Position numbers and translations under genes: made by a program
Shown: positions 50,901 to 62,764 of the stretch, one piece after another
Layout: each line of letters starts with the position of its first letter
How positions within the stretch are numbered: the stretch's first letter is position 1
DNA from: Coturnix japonica
Taxonomy: Eukaryota; Chordata; Aves; Galliformes; Phasianidae
NCBI RefSeq assembly: GCF_001577835.2
Contig: NC_029529.1
Coordinates: forward strand, 10,675,380 to 10,739,379
DNA: 64,000 nt
Direction: 5' to 3'
The notes under the pieces: generated by a model
Seen by the model: only the letters and a program-made list of their open reading frames with translations
What the model was told of the DNA's origin: nothing
The model's database searches: none

Positions 50901-53900
50901 TCTGCTCCTGCCTGAGGAATGCTTTTTTTTCCTCTTTTTCTGGCACCTCACTGAAACTCAGCTGTGTCCTGCGTGTTTCCACATGACCCTGAGCAGCATG
51001 AGATGAAGACAAGCTACGCACCACTTGCTGCTTTATTGTCTGATCAAATAGTGCTTCTGAATCTGGGAGCTACCACAGTGTCTCTCCATTTCACAAAATT
51101 CCAGAGTAGAAAAGGAGCGTCAGGGAGGGCTGAGTAGAGATATGAAGGTAAATTCTTTACCTTGCTCACTGAGAGGAACCTCATTTGCTGGTGGACAAAA
51201 TGACTTTGTCTCCATTCCCAGTGCAGTTTTGCCCAGTTCCCAATCCTGATATTACGTTTCTTTTCTGACCATGACAGCAGTGTAGTTCTGCATGTAGAAT
51301 GACCAGCAGCCTGGGAGTGATCTGTAAGCATAACTGGGCAGAGGGATGGATGGAGGCTCTCGTTAGTCCTATGGCACTTTCATTGAATGACTGTCCAGTG
51401 ACATTAAAACTCTTGTATGCACCCATGGGTGTATGTTGCAGTGCAGCCTGCTCCCAGCCACCCAGCAACTGTTGTGCTCTCTCCCTTTTAGGCTCCCTGT
51501 TCGTCTCCGAGTACTTCTCACAGAGTGCACAGAGGTTGTCCTTCTACAGCTGGTATGGGAACGCCAAGGTCTTCCACTTCCACGTGCCAGAAGATACCGT
51601 GCTGCTTCGCTGGCTTCTGCAGGCATCCAGGGGGAAAGAACCTGAGTGCACCAGCATGGAGGTCACAGTGTACGTATGTCCCCTCACCAGTGCCTGCACA
51701 TGCAACCTTTCTTATCTTTCCTTTGTCCTTGTCACTCATGACTGGAGTTGTTTGTTCGCAGGAGGCTGTGAATTCATTCGCCGCTTGGAGCAAACATCAT
51801 TTCTGAATGTTACACTAGCATTGAATCTGTGGTTTTTAACCTGTTGGAGCATTTCATGTTACCAGCGGATCAAGGAGCTATCAAATGCAGTGTCTAAGAG
51901 AGGCCTTAGAAACACTGGAGAGAGCTTCACAGTGAGGCTGTTGTTGCTCTTCAGAAACAAATGTGTTCCTGGACCTTTCTGTACCTGTCAGGATCCTGTG
52001 CATGTTACCAGAGGATGTGGCAGAACTGCAAAGGTCTTAAGAGGATCCAAAGCAATTGTGCTGTCTGCATCCCAGAAAGGTTAAATAAACGCCTCCTGTG
52101 TTACGTAGCTGCCTACTTTTCTGGTAGTTCAAATTTTGAGATGCTTATCTTGAAAGCAGAAGCACTTTTGTTCTGAAGTCAGTCACAGAGGCCTTCCTCG
52201 GTGAGCGTGTTTTAATCTGTCTGCCCTCCTTAGGGGAGGAAATAGGGAAGATGCAGATCTTAGCTATAAAAAGAAAGCTCTTAATTGACGGTTTAGCCTA
52301 GCAGGCTATACAGGGAATTTGCTGATGGTTGCTTTTAAAAAAGGAAAGGGGAAAAAAAAAAGAAAGCAGTTTCGTGATTGGGGCTTAACCTAAGTAAGTG
52401 TTACGGAAATTTGCTTTCAGGCTTGATGGAATGATGTAAATCCTTATCTTAATAAGCAGCCAAGTTAAATCAATCTCTGAATAAGTCCAAGATAAGGTAA
52501 CGCCAGCCAGTCCTCACCAAATGAAAATGATGGCTCTGTGCTCCACTTAAAATGTGGGTTATTTCGAGCCTGCACCCTCTCTGATCTCAGGCCAACTGGG
52601 GTATCTATTCACGAGTTCATATTCCCGTTCATCTTGCACGTGTATTTACATCCCGTGATTTATTTGGATTCTGGTTTCTCTTGCAGGCACTTTCGCTATG
52701 GAGCTCCTCCTGTAATTAACCCACTGGGCACTCATTTTCCTGCAAACGCAACCGTCCGTCCTTCCTATAACATCAGTATCACTCTGAGCAGCGCTGTGCA
52801 AAACACCACCTTTGTGAACATCACCACCCCTGCTGCAGGAGACTGGTTCATTGCTGCACATCTCCCTGAGGCTGCTGGCAGAATTGAAGTGAAGGTAAGG
52901 GCTCTGATGAACATCTCGTACAGCCAGCGTACTCTGTCCAGTGTGTCTTGCCACATCTGACCGGTCTGCTCTCCCCTCCTGCAGGGTTTCTCCACTCCAT
53001 GCACCTATATGTTTCAGGCAGATATGTTTGTGCTTAGACTCACTGATATGCCTGTTCTGGAGCCTGGTGTTGCCATGCCACAAACCATCGTCTCACCTGC
53101 TAAGCCACTGCATGTCAAGTGAGTGAGAGCAGCGGCTGGAAACACTTGGGGCTGTATGTGGGAGGGTCAGATTTCTCACTGGTGCTGCTTGGGGTAAGCC
53201 ACTGTTGTTTCCATGCTGGGCTGGACTCTGGAACTCGAGGGCCTTTAACCAGCTCCATGTGGCAGGCTGATGAGGTCTGTGTGGGCACAGCATATGAGGG
53301 CCCTTCTCTGACTCTTTGCAGGTAGACCTAACGCTTGGCTATGGGAATTTGTTAGCTTCTAGAGACCCCTCTCCTGGGAATGGTATTCACAACACAAATC
53401 AGGGCATTCTGATTCTTGTCACAAAGCCTATGGGACTCTGTGGTGGGCTGTGGCTGCCCTCTGTTCAGAGTACAAATTGTACGAGTTGCTGGTTCCTCTT
53501 CCTGCAGGGTTTTTGTTCCCAAATACACTGCCAGAATGTGGTTTGAGCTGCGAAGCTGTGTGACAAGTGAGCGGAAACCATGTGCTGTGCGGGTGGTGCT
53601 GGGCTCCATCACACTGCCACAGTCCTTCCAGAGGATCGTCACCTGCACAGGGAATGTGAACTGCAGTGTAAGCCTGGAATCACTGCCCTGGGAGAAGTGG
53701 TTGCAAATCATGGTGGAGAGTCTTGGTACTGCCAATGCCACTGTGTCATTGGAGATGCTGGCTTCTTTCACAGGTGAGCTTCCATCTTCATGTGGGAGAG
53801 AGACCAGAGAGAATTTTGTGTCTGCTATGTCTCTTGTGCCTTTGTGTGAATGGCTTCCACAGTATGCTTTTTGCCTGGATATAATCTCGATAAGATCTGA

Positions 53901-56900
53901 TTGTTGCTTAGGGGTTAAAAGAGTAGGCTCCAGTATTCAACTGAGGATGAATCAGGATGTTTGAGAAAGCAGTGTCTGGTTTAATGTTAATGAACATTCC
54001 CTGTCTGCTGGGTACATTGATGTGTTACAATACTATGTATTATCCCTTCTCCAGTTCCTCTGCTTCCCAGCTGTTTCTCAGCAGCTCCAGAATGTTGTCA
54101 TTTACTTTACCATTTGTCTGGCTTTTGTCAGTGTCCCAAATTTGAACACTGATTCTAGGGTCTCCCTGGCAAAGTCGATGCCTTTCAGGATCAGAGTAAA
54201 TTCTGAAGTGCCTGAACCAACTGAAATACCCCACAGTTTGTGCTATAACATGAAGGTCTGAAGTTACTGGGGCCCTATTGGGGTGCTAGTCCTGATTGTG
54301 CTGATTCCTTTCCCTTTCTCTGCTTAACAGATTGTAGACCGGGAAGTACCAGTTCATTCCTTAACTTCAGCAGTCTAAACCAGAGCCAGGCTGGTTCTGG
54401 ATCAGGGAGTCCCACTCCATCTACAGGAATGGTTTTACGCAACACTTCTGACCAGAGGAGCTTCTGCCTCCAGAATCAGCCTGTTGTTCGTGAGGACCTG
54501 GATGTGGTGTCTGTGCGGTACAGGCTCTTGAATGGTCCCAGTGTAGCCGTGTACTCCATCTCCCCAACCCTCCTCCTCCTCAACTTGAACAGTGGCATGG
54601 ATAGTGGGGGTTCCCTTGTGGTGAATCTCCTGCTTAACAAGGTGCAGTAGGCTTCTTCATGTGATTGTCTTCTCTTTGCAGTGCTTGACCCTGTCCCAGC
54701 TCTTGGGTAAATTCGAGGGGTTGTAGGTACCAGTGGAACTATTTTCCTTTCTTTCTTGATGCTGCAAGGCACTCTTGTCCTGTTTTAGATACTAGTGTCA
54801 TTTACTGCTTGCCAGTTCCAATTCAAATGCTCCAGTTCACTGGAATGTGATGGCAGAGGAAATGGAGATGCAGCTGCTTTCCATCTCCTCCGTGGAAGCC
54901 TAGAGCCTTGTTGCCAGGAGAGCAGACTGATAGGGAAACCCAGGGATTTCCTATCTGAGTCACTGATTCCAGAACTCCTATGGTGGCACTTACAAATTAG
55001 TTCTATGAAAGTGTGTCTAGGAAGCTTGTTGTAAGGGCTTGTTAATGCTTTCCTGAGAGCTGGAGCACAGCTCAGCCCTGATGTCAGTCTGCCTCCTATT
55101 TCTACCACCATGGATTTGTGCTGAAGTGATGTGCTGGTGTAAATATTCCATCTGAGAGGCATTTCCAGCCATTCAGTCTCCCCAATAAACTTTTTTCCTG
55201 TGCCTTTCAGCACAAAAAATATAATGCAGTGACAGGGCAGGGTGAGGAGAATGCAGGTTGGTCCAGAAAGAGCTGGGGAATTGATGGATGACTTTGATCA
55301 GCGGGTTTTAGTATCACCTGCTGCTCCCATAGATTGTGAGCAGTGTGGGAGATTAATAGGGTGTGGGGGGTGGCATTGAGTTGCTCTGATGTGGGATGTT
55401 TTTCTGCTTACACAGACGTCTCTGAGCCAGGCCAATGCCACTGTGGTTGCATGTGTGAGTGCTGCTTCGCCGGTGCTGTCTCTCAATTCCACGCAGAACT
55501 GCAGCACAGGTATGAGAGCCACTGACAGCCACCACCAGCTCAACTACGGAATCTCAGGACTAAGCTTTTAGACCTTTGCTTTTAGGAGGTGCTAACTGAG
55601 TCGAGTCCTTTGTGTGGTGTTTTGGGCAAGATTATTTTGGCACAAACTCTCCTAAGGCCTTCATCACTCAGTGCTGGCAAATGCCCTGAAGTATAAGAGT
55701 GCAGATGCTAGTCTGGAACCAGGAGCCAGACTCCATCAATTAAACCATAACAGTAGTTAGCAACTGAGTCTCTTCCAGCCTTGTTGGCAGGTTTGAGGCT
55801 AGTCAGGGCCTTGTTGGTGTGCAGTGAAGCTGAACTCTGCGTTGGAGGACTAGAATCATAGAATCATATCAGGATCACAGGATGGCCTGGGTTGAAAAGG
55901 ACCACAATGATCATCCAGTTCCAACCCCCTGCTGTGTACAGGGCTGACAACCAGCAGACCAGGCTGCCCAGAGCCACATCCAGCCTGGCCTTGAATGCCT
56001 GCAGGGATGGGGCATCCACAGCCTCCTTGGACAACTTGTTCCAGTGCATCACCACCCTCTGAGTGAAAAACTTCCTCCCAATATCTAAACGAAACCTCCC
56101 CTGTCAGTTTAAAACGATTCCCCCTTGTCCACCCATTTAAACAGCCATGCTCCCTCCTGTTTATACGCTCTTTTCAAATATTGGAAGGCCACAATGAGGC
56201 TTCCCCAGAGGCAAGTAAACGGGCTTTTCCACTTTTCTTGTGCTGTCCAGGCAGGTTCTTTCAACACCCCAGGGCCCTGTGAGGATGGGGTTAAGGAGCA
56301 GTAGGAATATCTGATCTCTGTGCAGCTGATCTCAGCCAAGGATTGCTGCAGGCCTTTCTCCCCAAGTTCTGGCATATCACAGCACTCTCTTCTCTTCAAG
56401 CTTTCTTCCAGGGCTACCCTCTGAGTCTGAGCACGTCCTCTGCGGAAGCAATGCTGATTGTCCTGTACCCACAGACAGATGACTGGTTCCTTTCCTTACA
56501 GCTCATCTGCCTGAAGGGCCAGAGGTGAGTCTGGTGTGTTATCCAGCCTTGAGGCTGAGACAAAGCACTGTACCTCCTGGTCCTGCTGCCCTTGTCTCAC
56601 TTAAGCAAAACCAAATGCCTCCCACTGTCCTGCCTTCTGCTGCAGGCTCAATACATGTGGTAGCAGTAAAGCAGTGGCTACAGAGAGGAAGAAAAGAGAT
56701 GAGTGGCAGTGCTGCTCTCTGATAAGCCCTCAAGCAGCTTGTCTGGTGCTGACCTGCTGTGTCTCACGCTGACTGCATGAGGGTGGCAGAGTCTGCTTGG
56801 ATGAGCTTTCCCAGATGCGTGCTGAGGTGATAAATAGGAGAGAGCAGTGTTGTAAATCAGAGTGCTGTTACTTCCTCAAGGGGTCTTTGAAACGTGCACA

Positions 56901-59900
56901 GTTGCTCTCATAATACAGCAGTTTGCCTTCCTGGTGATTCATCTGTGTAAGGAGCCAAGCATGCTCTGCGTAATGGCGCTGGCAATTGCTGGGTCTGAGG
57001 ACCACTCATGAGAATCTGAGACTGTTACAGTAGTCTATAGAAGAGTTGAGGCCTGCCTGTACTTTGGTTGGCAGTCTGAGTGGAGAAGGATTCTCTGCTG
57101 GGAGCAATGAAGCAGATCCACAGCTGGTTGTGGTGTGAGGGTCCCTCTGCTGAAATAAGAGTGGGAGCAGCCTGATGGCAGGGCACAGTGAGGCCAAGAG
57201 CCTTCAGAACCCCTGAAGCAGTACTCCTGTGGCACAAGGGTGCCCAGAATGGCCAGGGTACCAACAGCCTGTTCTCATTGCAGTGAATGTAACACCGCAG
57301 AAGCCAAAGTGACCGTCATAGCATACCTCACCCCCTGCTTCAATGACTGTGGGCCATATGGACAGTGCAGCCTCCTGAGAAGACACGGCTACCTCTATGC
57401 TGGCTGCAGCTGTAAAGCTGGTGAGTGCGTTTTCCTAGGAGGCCACGTCCTTCCATTTGGTTGTTTAAATAGCGGAGCCGGGACTGTCACAGCTGTCACA
57501 AACAACCTGCAATCACAGTGCCTGCCCAAAGTGCCCTCTGTACCTGTGGTGCACTCTATGGGCAGCGTCCTGAGTTCCCTGAGGAGTGTCAGATTCTGGG
57601 AAGCGCCCATAGGGAACAGTGAATCAAAGACAACTTTCAGCTGAATAGTAGTTTTACTTCCAGCTTTGAGTCCCCGATGCCCTTGAGAGGTGCTTCTGAG
57701 CATCCCCAAAGAGATCAGGATGCTGGCAGGGCTGCCTGAAAGTGTCAGCATCAGAGCCTGTGTCTCTCAGGGCAGTTTATTACGTAGTGTCCTGGTACAG
57801 GATGTGATGAGACGGGCTGGCAATCTCCGTGATTTGCTGTGGTGCTCTGTCTCATGCCAAGAGTCAGGATGCAAGCCAACACTTATGCTTAGAGGTGCCC
57901 CTGGAGGAGGCACATTTGTGTCAGCTGCTAATTATAATGAGATGAGAGAACTGGGCGGGAGTCACTAGCTTAGGGAAGATGATAGCTGTTCTGTGCCTGG
58001 ATGGATCCTTGTATCTGTTCTTAGCAGAAGGGCAAGGTGAAACGTGGTTCACTGCTGCTTTGGACCTGATCCAGGACGCCATTGCTTTCTTCTGCAGTTC
58101 TGCTTCTAGGCTTGGACTGTGACAGAAAACGACATCCTAATTTCCTCAAAGAGTGCCATGTTCTGGGAAGCATACAGCACCCCAGGGGAGATGAGGAATC
58201 AGGCTGAGGACAGCTTTCTGCTGAATCACTTGGAGCAAAGTGCCCCAAACTGAATATTCATGACCCAGAAATAAACTGAAAGAGAGCAGCCTCCTGTGGG
58301 CTCCGCAGGGACAGCAGGGGGAAGGGGACAGAGCTGCTGGGTTTGTTTCTCGTGGCACTGTAATGGGATGGATTCTACTCTTAACTCTTCTTGTTGACTG
58401 TAAAGTGCCTGTATGTACCAGGCTGCCCTGTGAGTGAGCTTTCTCCAAAAGGAGGGCATGAACATCTTAATCTCGAGTAAGAAAGTAATTTTAACCATTT
58501 AAGTGGCTGACGGAGCGTATTGGCAAGCAGGGCTGCGGCAGCAGAGCTCATTAGACAGCAATTGCAAACATCAAAACAATTAAAGTCAGCTGCTTAGTAT
58601 AAATACTGTTTGGGTCCTCTCTGCTCTGCAGGTTGGAGTGGATGGAGCTGCACAGACGATACCAAGGCCCAGTCTGTTGGTGCACAGAACCTGGCCACCC
58701 TCCTGCTCACGCTGAGTAACCTCATGTTCCTGCCAGCAATAGTGGTTGCTGTTTATCGATACTACCTAGTGGAGGCCTCTGTCTACACCTACACCATGTT
58801 CTTCTCCACGGTAGGAATTAACTTTTATCGGGTCCCCTGCCAGTTCCCCCTTAGCATCAGGAATTTGGGGAGCACTTAGTCCAGTGCTTGCTGAGTTGGA
58901 CTAAAGGCTTTGGTGGAGCAGTCCATCCTGGAGCTCCACGAGTTCCTTCTAGGATCATTGGACATGCACCTCCATGGACATGTCCTGCCCCTTCAGAGCT
59001 TGGATGAAGTGTTATTTGAACTGGATTCTTCCAGCCGTGCTGCAGGTGCTCCCATTTGGGAGCAGACCCCAGGGAACTGAGATGGGAACACAGCACAATG
59101 CTGGGAGGGTTCAGAGTGATGGCTGCTCTCCAGCTGCTTTCCGCAATGCTGTGCTGGTTTAGTGGAGATTCCTGGGGATGCTGCCAGGAGGGATCCTGGC
59201 TCCCATTCTTCTGCTCCTTAACATAAAGCTGTGTGGTGGTGCTGGATTCAAGTTAACCTTTGTTTTTCTTCCAGTTCTACCATGCATGTGACCAGCCAGG
59301 CATCGCTGTGATGTGCATTATGGACTACGACACACTACAGTACTGTGACTTTCTGGGCTCTGTGGTGTCCATCTGGGTGACGATCTTGTGCATGTCCCGG
59401 GTGAAGAAGATTCTGAAATACGTGAGTGCAGGATTTCATTGTGTATATTGTGCTGCAGGGCCAGGCGTGAGCTGGCCGAGCCACAGGTGGCCATGCTGTG
59501 CCCTCTTGTGGCAGCACTTCGGTAGCACGGCACATTCAGCAGCTCCTCTGCTGCTTGCAAGGTTCCCTAAATAGCCCGTCTAATTTTTAATCCAGTGTTG
59601 TTTTATCCTAGGACTTTGCACTGCGAACCTGAATGCTTGTTAGTAAGTACCGGGCCCTGAAGGGGCTGAGGTGAAAGATTTGTGGATCCTCTAGTTTCTC
59701 CTTCTAAAAGTGGTGCTCCTGAATCATGTGTGTATGTAGGGCTGGGACAACCAGGAGATAAAATTCTCCCTGTCTTAGGCCTTTGGCATGGCCAGCTGTG
59801 CACTGGCAGAGGACGAGCTGCTGATGTTGGTGGTGTTGTCTCATTTGTAGGTTCTTTTTGTCCTGGGGTCACTGCTAATCGCCATGTCCCTGCAGCTGGA

Positions 59901-60399
59901 CCGCAGAGGGGTGTGGAACATGATGGGTCCCTGCCTGTTTGCCCTCGCCATCATGATCTCAGCATGGGTAAGTAATAACAGCCAGATAACCTACTGCCCT
60001 TTGCACCCCTCCAGAGAAAATGGTGGCAGAGCAGACTCTGTTTCCAGAGGTATACACTCTTGCTGTGAAGACTTTAACCCTTCTGTTCCTTCACACCTCC
60101 AGGTTTACCATGGAGTGAAGCGCAGGCACTGTTACCCCTCCTCGTGGAAGCGATGGGTTTTCTACCTCCTCCCAGGGATCACCTTGGCTTTCATCGCCAT
60201 CTCAGTATACGCGTTCATGGAAACCAATGAGAACTATTACTACACTCACAGCATCTGGCACGTGCTGGTGGCTGGAAGTGTTGCTTTCCTGCTTCCACCT
60301 CGGGACAAGCATAAGAAGCCCTGGGCCTGGTCACAGAAGCTCACGTGTCGCTATCAGATCTGCCAGAATGACCGTGAGGAGCTCTACGCTGTCACCTGA
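47825..60399 (+). CDS. PGAP6: TMEM8A/PGAP6, GPI-specific phospholipase A2-type membrane protein
   Basis: PGAP6 is a plasma-membrane protein of the CREST hydrolase superfamily that trims GPI anchors (for example of CRIPTO). Coding exons: 47825-47918, 51492-51669, 52687-52894, 52985-53118, 53508-53773, 54331-54641, 55416-55509, 56401-56524, 57284-57420, 58632-58810, 59275-59421, 59851-59967, 60103-60399; 2286 bases, 761 residues, all phases join (human about 771). Residues 1-25 form a signal peptide (LPLLLPILQLLVL). The ectodomain has many NxS/T sites. An EGF-like module spans about C488-C522 (CFNDCGPYGQC ... CSCKAGWSGWSC). About residue 536 on there are several membrane helices with FFSTFYHACDQ and HSIWH, which hold the Ser, His and Asp of the CREST motif. 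In birds it abuts alpha-globin and is reported to respond to the globin enhancer. Confidence 0.95.
48105..48422 (+). mobile_element. CR1 LINE 3' fragment
   Basis: Plus-orientation CR1: AGTGTTTGAAGGGAGCTTGT, GGGGGAATGGCTTTAAACTG, GACTTAGGTAAGATTTTAGG and, at the end, GGGGTTGGAACTGAATGGTC with CCATCCCAAGCCATCCTATG. It lies in TMEM8A intron 1. Moderately diverged, with a small insertion in the middle (about 48310-48350). Confidence 0.85.
55853..56235 (-). mobile_element. CR1 LINE 3' fragment
   Basis: Reverse-complement CR1: AATCATAGAATCATATCAGG, GGCCTGGGTTGAAAAGGACC, AGGCTGCCCAGAGCCACATC, GGGGCATCCACAGCCTCCTT, then the body block CATTTAAACAGCCATGCTCC and GGCCACAATGAGGCTTCCCC. It lies in TMEM8A intron 7, close to exon 8. 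Its length shows more body than the other copies here. Confidence 0.9.
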
Positions 60400-62400
60400 A
60401 CTGCTTGGCTCCACGTCCCAGAGGTGAAGGGCTGGTAAGGTTGCTCTTTACCAGGCCAGCCTGGGCTGCCCCTCTGTAGCACACTGGCTATCTTCTTGTG
60501 TGCTCTTTCACTGGGGCAGCACAGATATCTAGACTGGATTTAAAGATGAAGACGGTGGGCTTGTCTTCTGAAGGCAAGTTTGAGGCCCCCTCCGCTTTTC
60601 TGCTGGGATGGGGTAGGCTCTTCATGGTTCCAAATCAAGGAGCAGTCTGCCCACCACCTCCCCCATGGCCCTGGGGGAAATTGCCAACCCTTCTTCCCTT
60701 CCTACTGTATCGATAAGACTTGGGCTCAGCCCATACTGCCCTGGAGCCAGATGCTGCAGGGCTCTTCCCTGCACTCGCTCTCTTAGCAGAGGTCTGTGGG
60801 ACAGAGATTTCCCCTGATATCCTGCAATCAGAATTTGCTTTATCAAGAGAAGAACAGGCTTATTCAGCCCCTGACCTAGAGGTAGATGCTTTTGGGTGCT
60901 CTTGGTGCTAAAAGGGAGGGAGCTGATCTCAGCATGCCCTGGGTCATTGATTGCTATATCCTACGTGAGTCTAGAGCCCCTCTCTGTGAAACAGGTGATG
61001 CTGCTCTTACCTAGTCCTGATTCTAGAGGGGATGAACAAGACCTGAACTTGGGCCCTAACTTCAGGATCAGACTTGCCAAGAATGTGGAAAAAAAAATGC
61101 GGGCATATGCAAGAGCATCAGAAGCATCTGTCTCTGAACTGTGAAACACAGCAGAGCGAGTTTAGTCTTAGTTTTCCTTTTGTCCTTCTTAGTTCATCTG
61201 GAAGGAGTCAGGCGATTGTACTGTTCCCCTTCCTCTCTTCATGTTCAGGTATTTGCTGTCTTCCTTTCTTTTGTGGGTGCAGGAGCTCTGCCCAGCTAAC
61301 ATAGGTGGCAGCGTCCCTCAGGACTCCAGTGTGGTTGGTGATGGGCTGTGACACTTCACTTGCAAATTAAATTAGTGACACTACCCCCAGTTCCTGCACC
61401 TTTAGACAGCAAGATTTCACTCTGTATCTGTTTTAGGGTCAACCTGTGCTGAGCTGGAACTCAGGGCTCTGGAGCAGCTCCAGTCCTGCAGTCATCTGAG
61501 CACAGCGTGGTCTTACAGCAGGCTTATTAACATGTGCTTTGAAGGGGTGCTGCACCCAGCACCTTTCCTGTGCTTGCATACAGCATCACATTGGAGCTGT
61601 GCCACCCCTGCGCTTGGCCAGGCTGTGTGTGCTGCAGTCACAGCTGCTCCCAGCCCATTGGCAACATCCCAGTCCCTCCATGAGCTCCCAAGGCAGCTTT
61701 AGTCACCTCGGGTTTATCGGTCTCACCTCAGCCTTATTGGAGGGCACTCAGACATAAGAAAGCAAGATCAGAAACAGAACTGGCAACTAGGAAAGTACTC
61801 TTTGCCCATCCTTATTATATAGACAAGGGCTCAAATACACGGTTAATACACGGTTCCCTGTTTATTCCAGCCGCAGAGGATGGCTGAGGGCGAGCAGTTC
61901 GGACTGTACAAAGGTCTCAAGTCTAGTACAGAAAGAAGATAGTTCAGATGCCGATGTCCGTGTGTTTCTGTTGCAGCCTGTGGTTTGCTGCAAGCTGACT
62001 GATGTCCATACAACTGTATGTTGTATGTTGTATGACCATGTAACTGCTGCATATCCTCCCACTCTGGGATCAAACACGTGTGTGCTAATGGGGAAGATGA
62101 AGGTTCATCTGGTGCTGTGTGCACTGCTCAGAGCCGCCCTGCAAACCCAGCAACCCTTTGGGGGAGGAAAGAGCTATTAACAAAGGATAACACTTCCAAG
62201 CTTATAGGAAACATTGCTTTCCTTGCCAGCATCCTGCACTTTAACTCCTTGCCATTCATCTCATCTTTAACCTAATGGATCTGCCTGTTAATCCATCCTC
62301 TGCCTTGGCACAGGGGCAGGAGCAGCCCCAGCCCGGTCTCGTTCCGTCCGTGTTCGGTGCCGCACCGAGAATGAAGCAATAAATCAATACATCAATAAAC
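60400..62400 (+). other. PGAP6: 3' UTR and flank of TMEM8A
   Basis: The stop at 60397-60399 is followed by about 2 kb with no canonical AATAAA until 62378. Either TMEM8A has a long 3' UTR or it uses a variant signal (an ATTAAA occurs near 61365). No reading frame here resembles a known family and no repeat is recognised. Confidence 0.5.
62378..62399 (+). terminator. PGAP6: Paired poly(A) signals, probably of TMEM8A
   Basis: Two AATAAA hexamers (62378-62383 and 62394-62399) 10 bases apart, followed by a G/T-rich tract (62401-62520) that suits a downstream cleavage element. They precede the MRPL28 promoter by about 300 bases. Confidence 0.55.
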
Positions 62401-62659
62401 CCCCTCCGGTTTGAGGGGGTGTGGGTGTGGGTGGGGGTTGGGTCTGTATTTTGGGTTAAATCGGAGGAAATTCGGTTCGTTTTGGGTTTGTTTTGTTGGT
62501 TTATTGTTTGTTTTTTTCCTCCTGTGATTATTTTATACGGTCAATTTGGAAGCTTCTGATTTTATAACGTAATAAATGTGACGGTGTTGGAGGGCAAACT
62601 CGAACCGTGGTCTTACTGTATACAGCAAGGGGGGGGGTGAGGAACGCAATCGCGGATTG

Positions 62660-62764
62660 ACCCTCACCGGCCACCGTCACCTTTAGTAAACGGAAGCCGC
62701 CCCAGCTTCCGCTTCCGCCCACGTGTGCTACCGGGACCGGAAGCGGAAGTTAACGTCGGCGGCC
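62660..62764 (+). promoter_or_regulatory. MRPL28: CpG-rich promoter of MRPL28
   Basis: CACGTG E-box at 62720-62725 and tandem ETS/GABP cores in CCGGAAGCGGAAGT (62737-62750), with GCTTCCGCTTCCG just upstream. ETS cores are typical of nuclear genes for mitochondrial proteins. No TATA box. Confidence 0.7.

Noticed and set aside
51299-52084. A 261-codon open frame on the + strand
   Set aside because: It contains TMEM8A exon 2 (51492-51669) and simply reads on into the flanking introns. Only the exon part matches the family, and the GTACGT donor plus phase match to exon 3 show where the coding part ends.
62723-62764. Upstream in-frame extension of MRPL28
   Set aside because: The extension begins at a GTG inside the promoter motifs; the family starts at MPLHK, which is the ATG at 62765 in good context.
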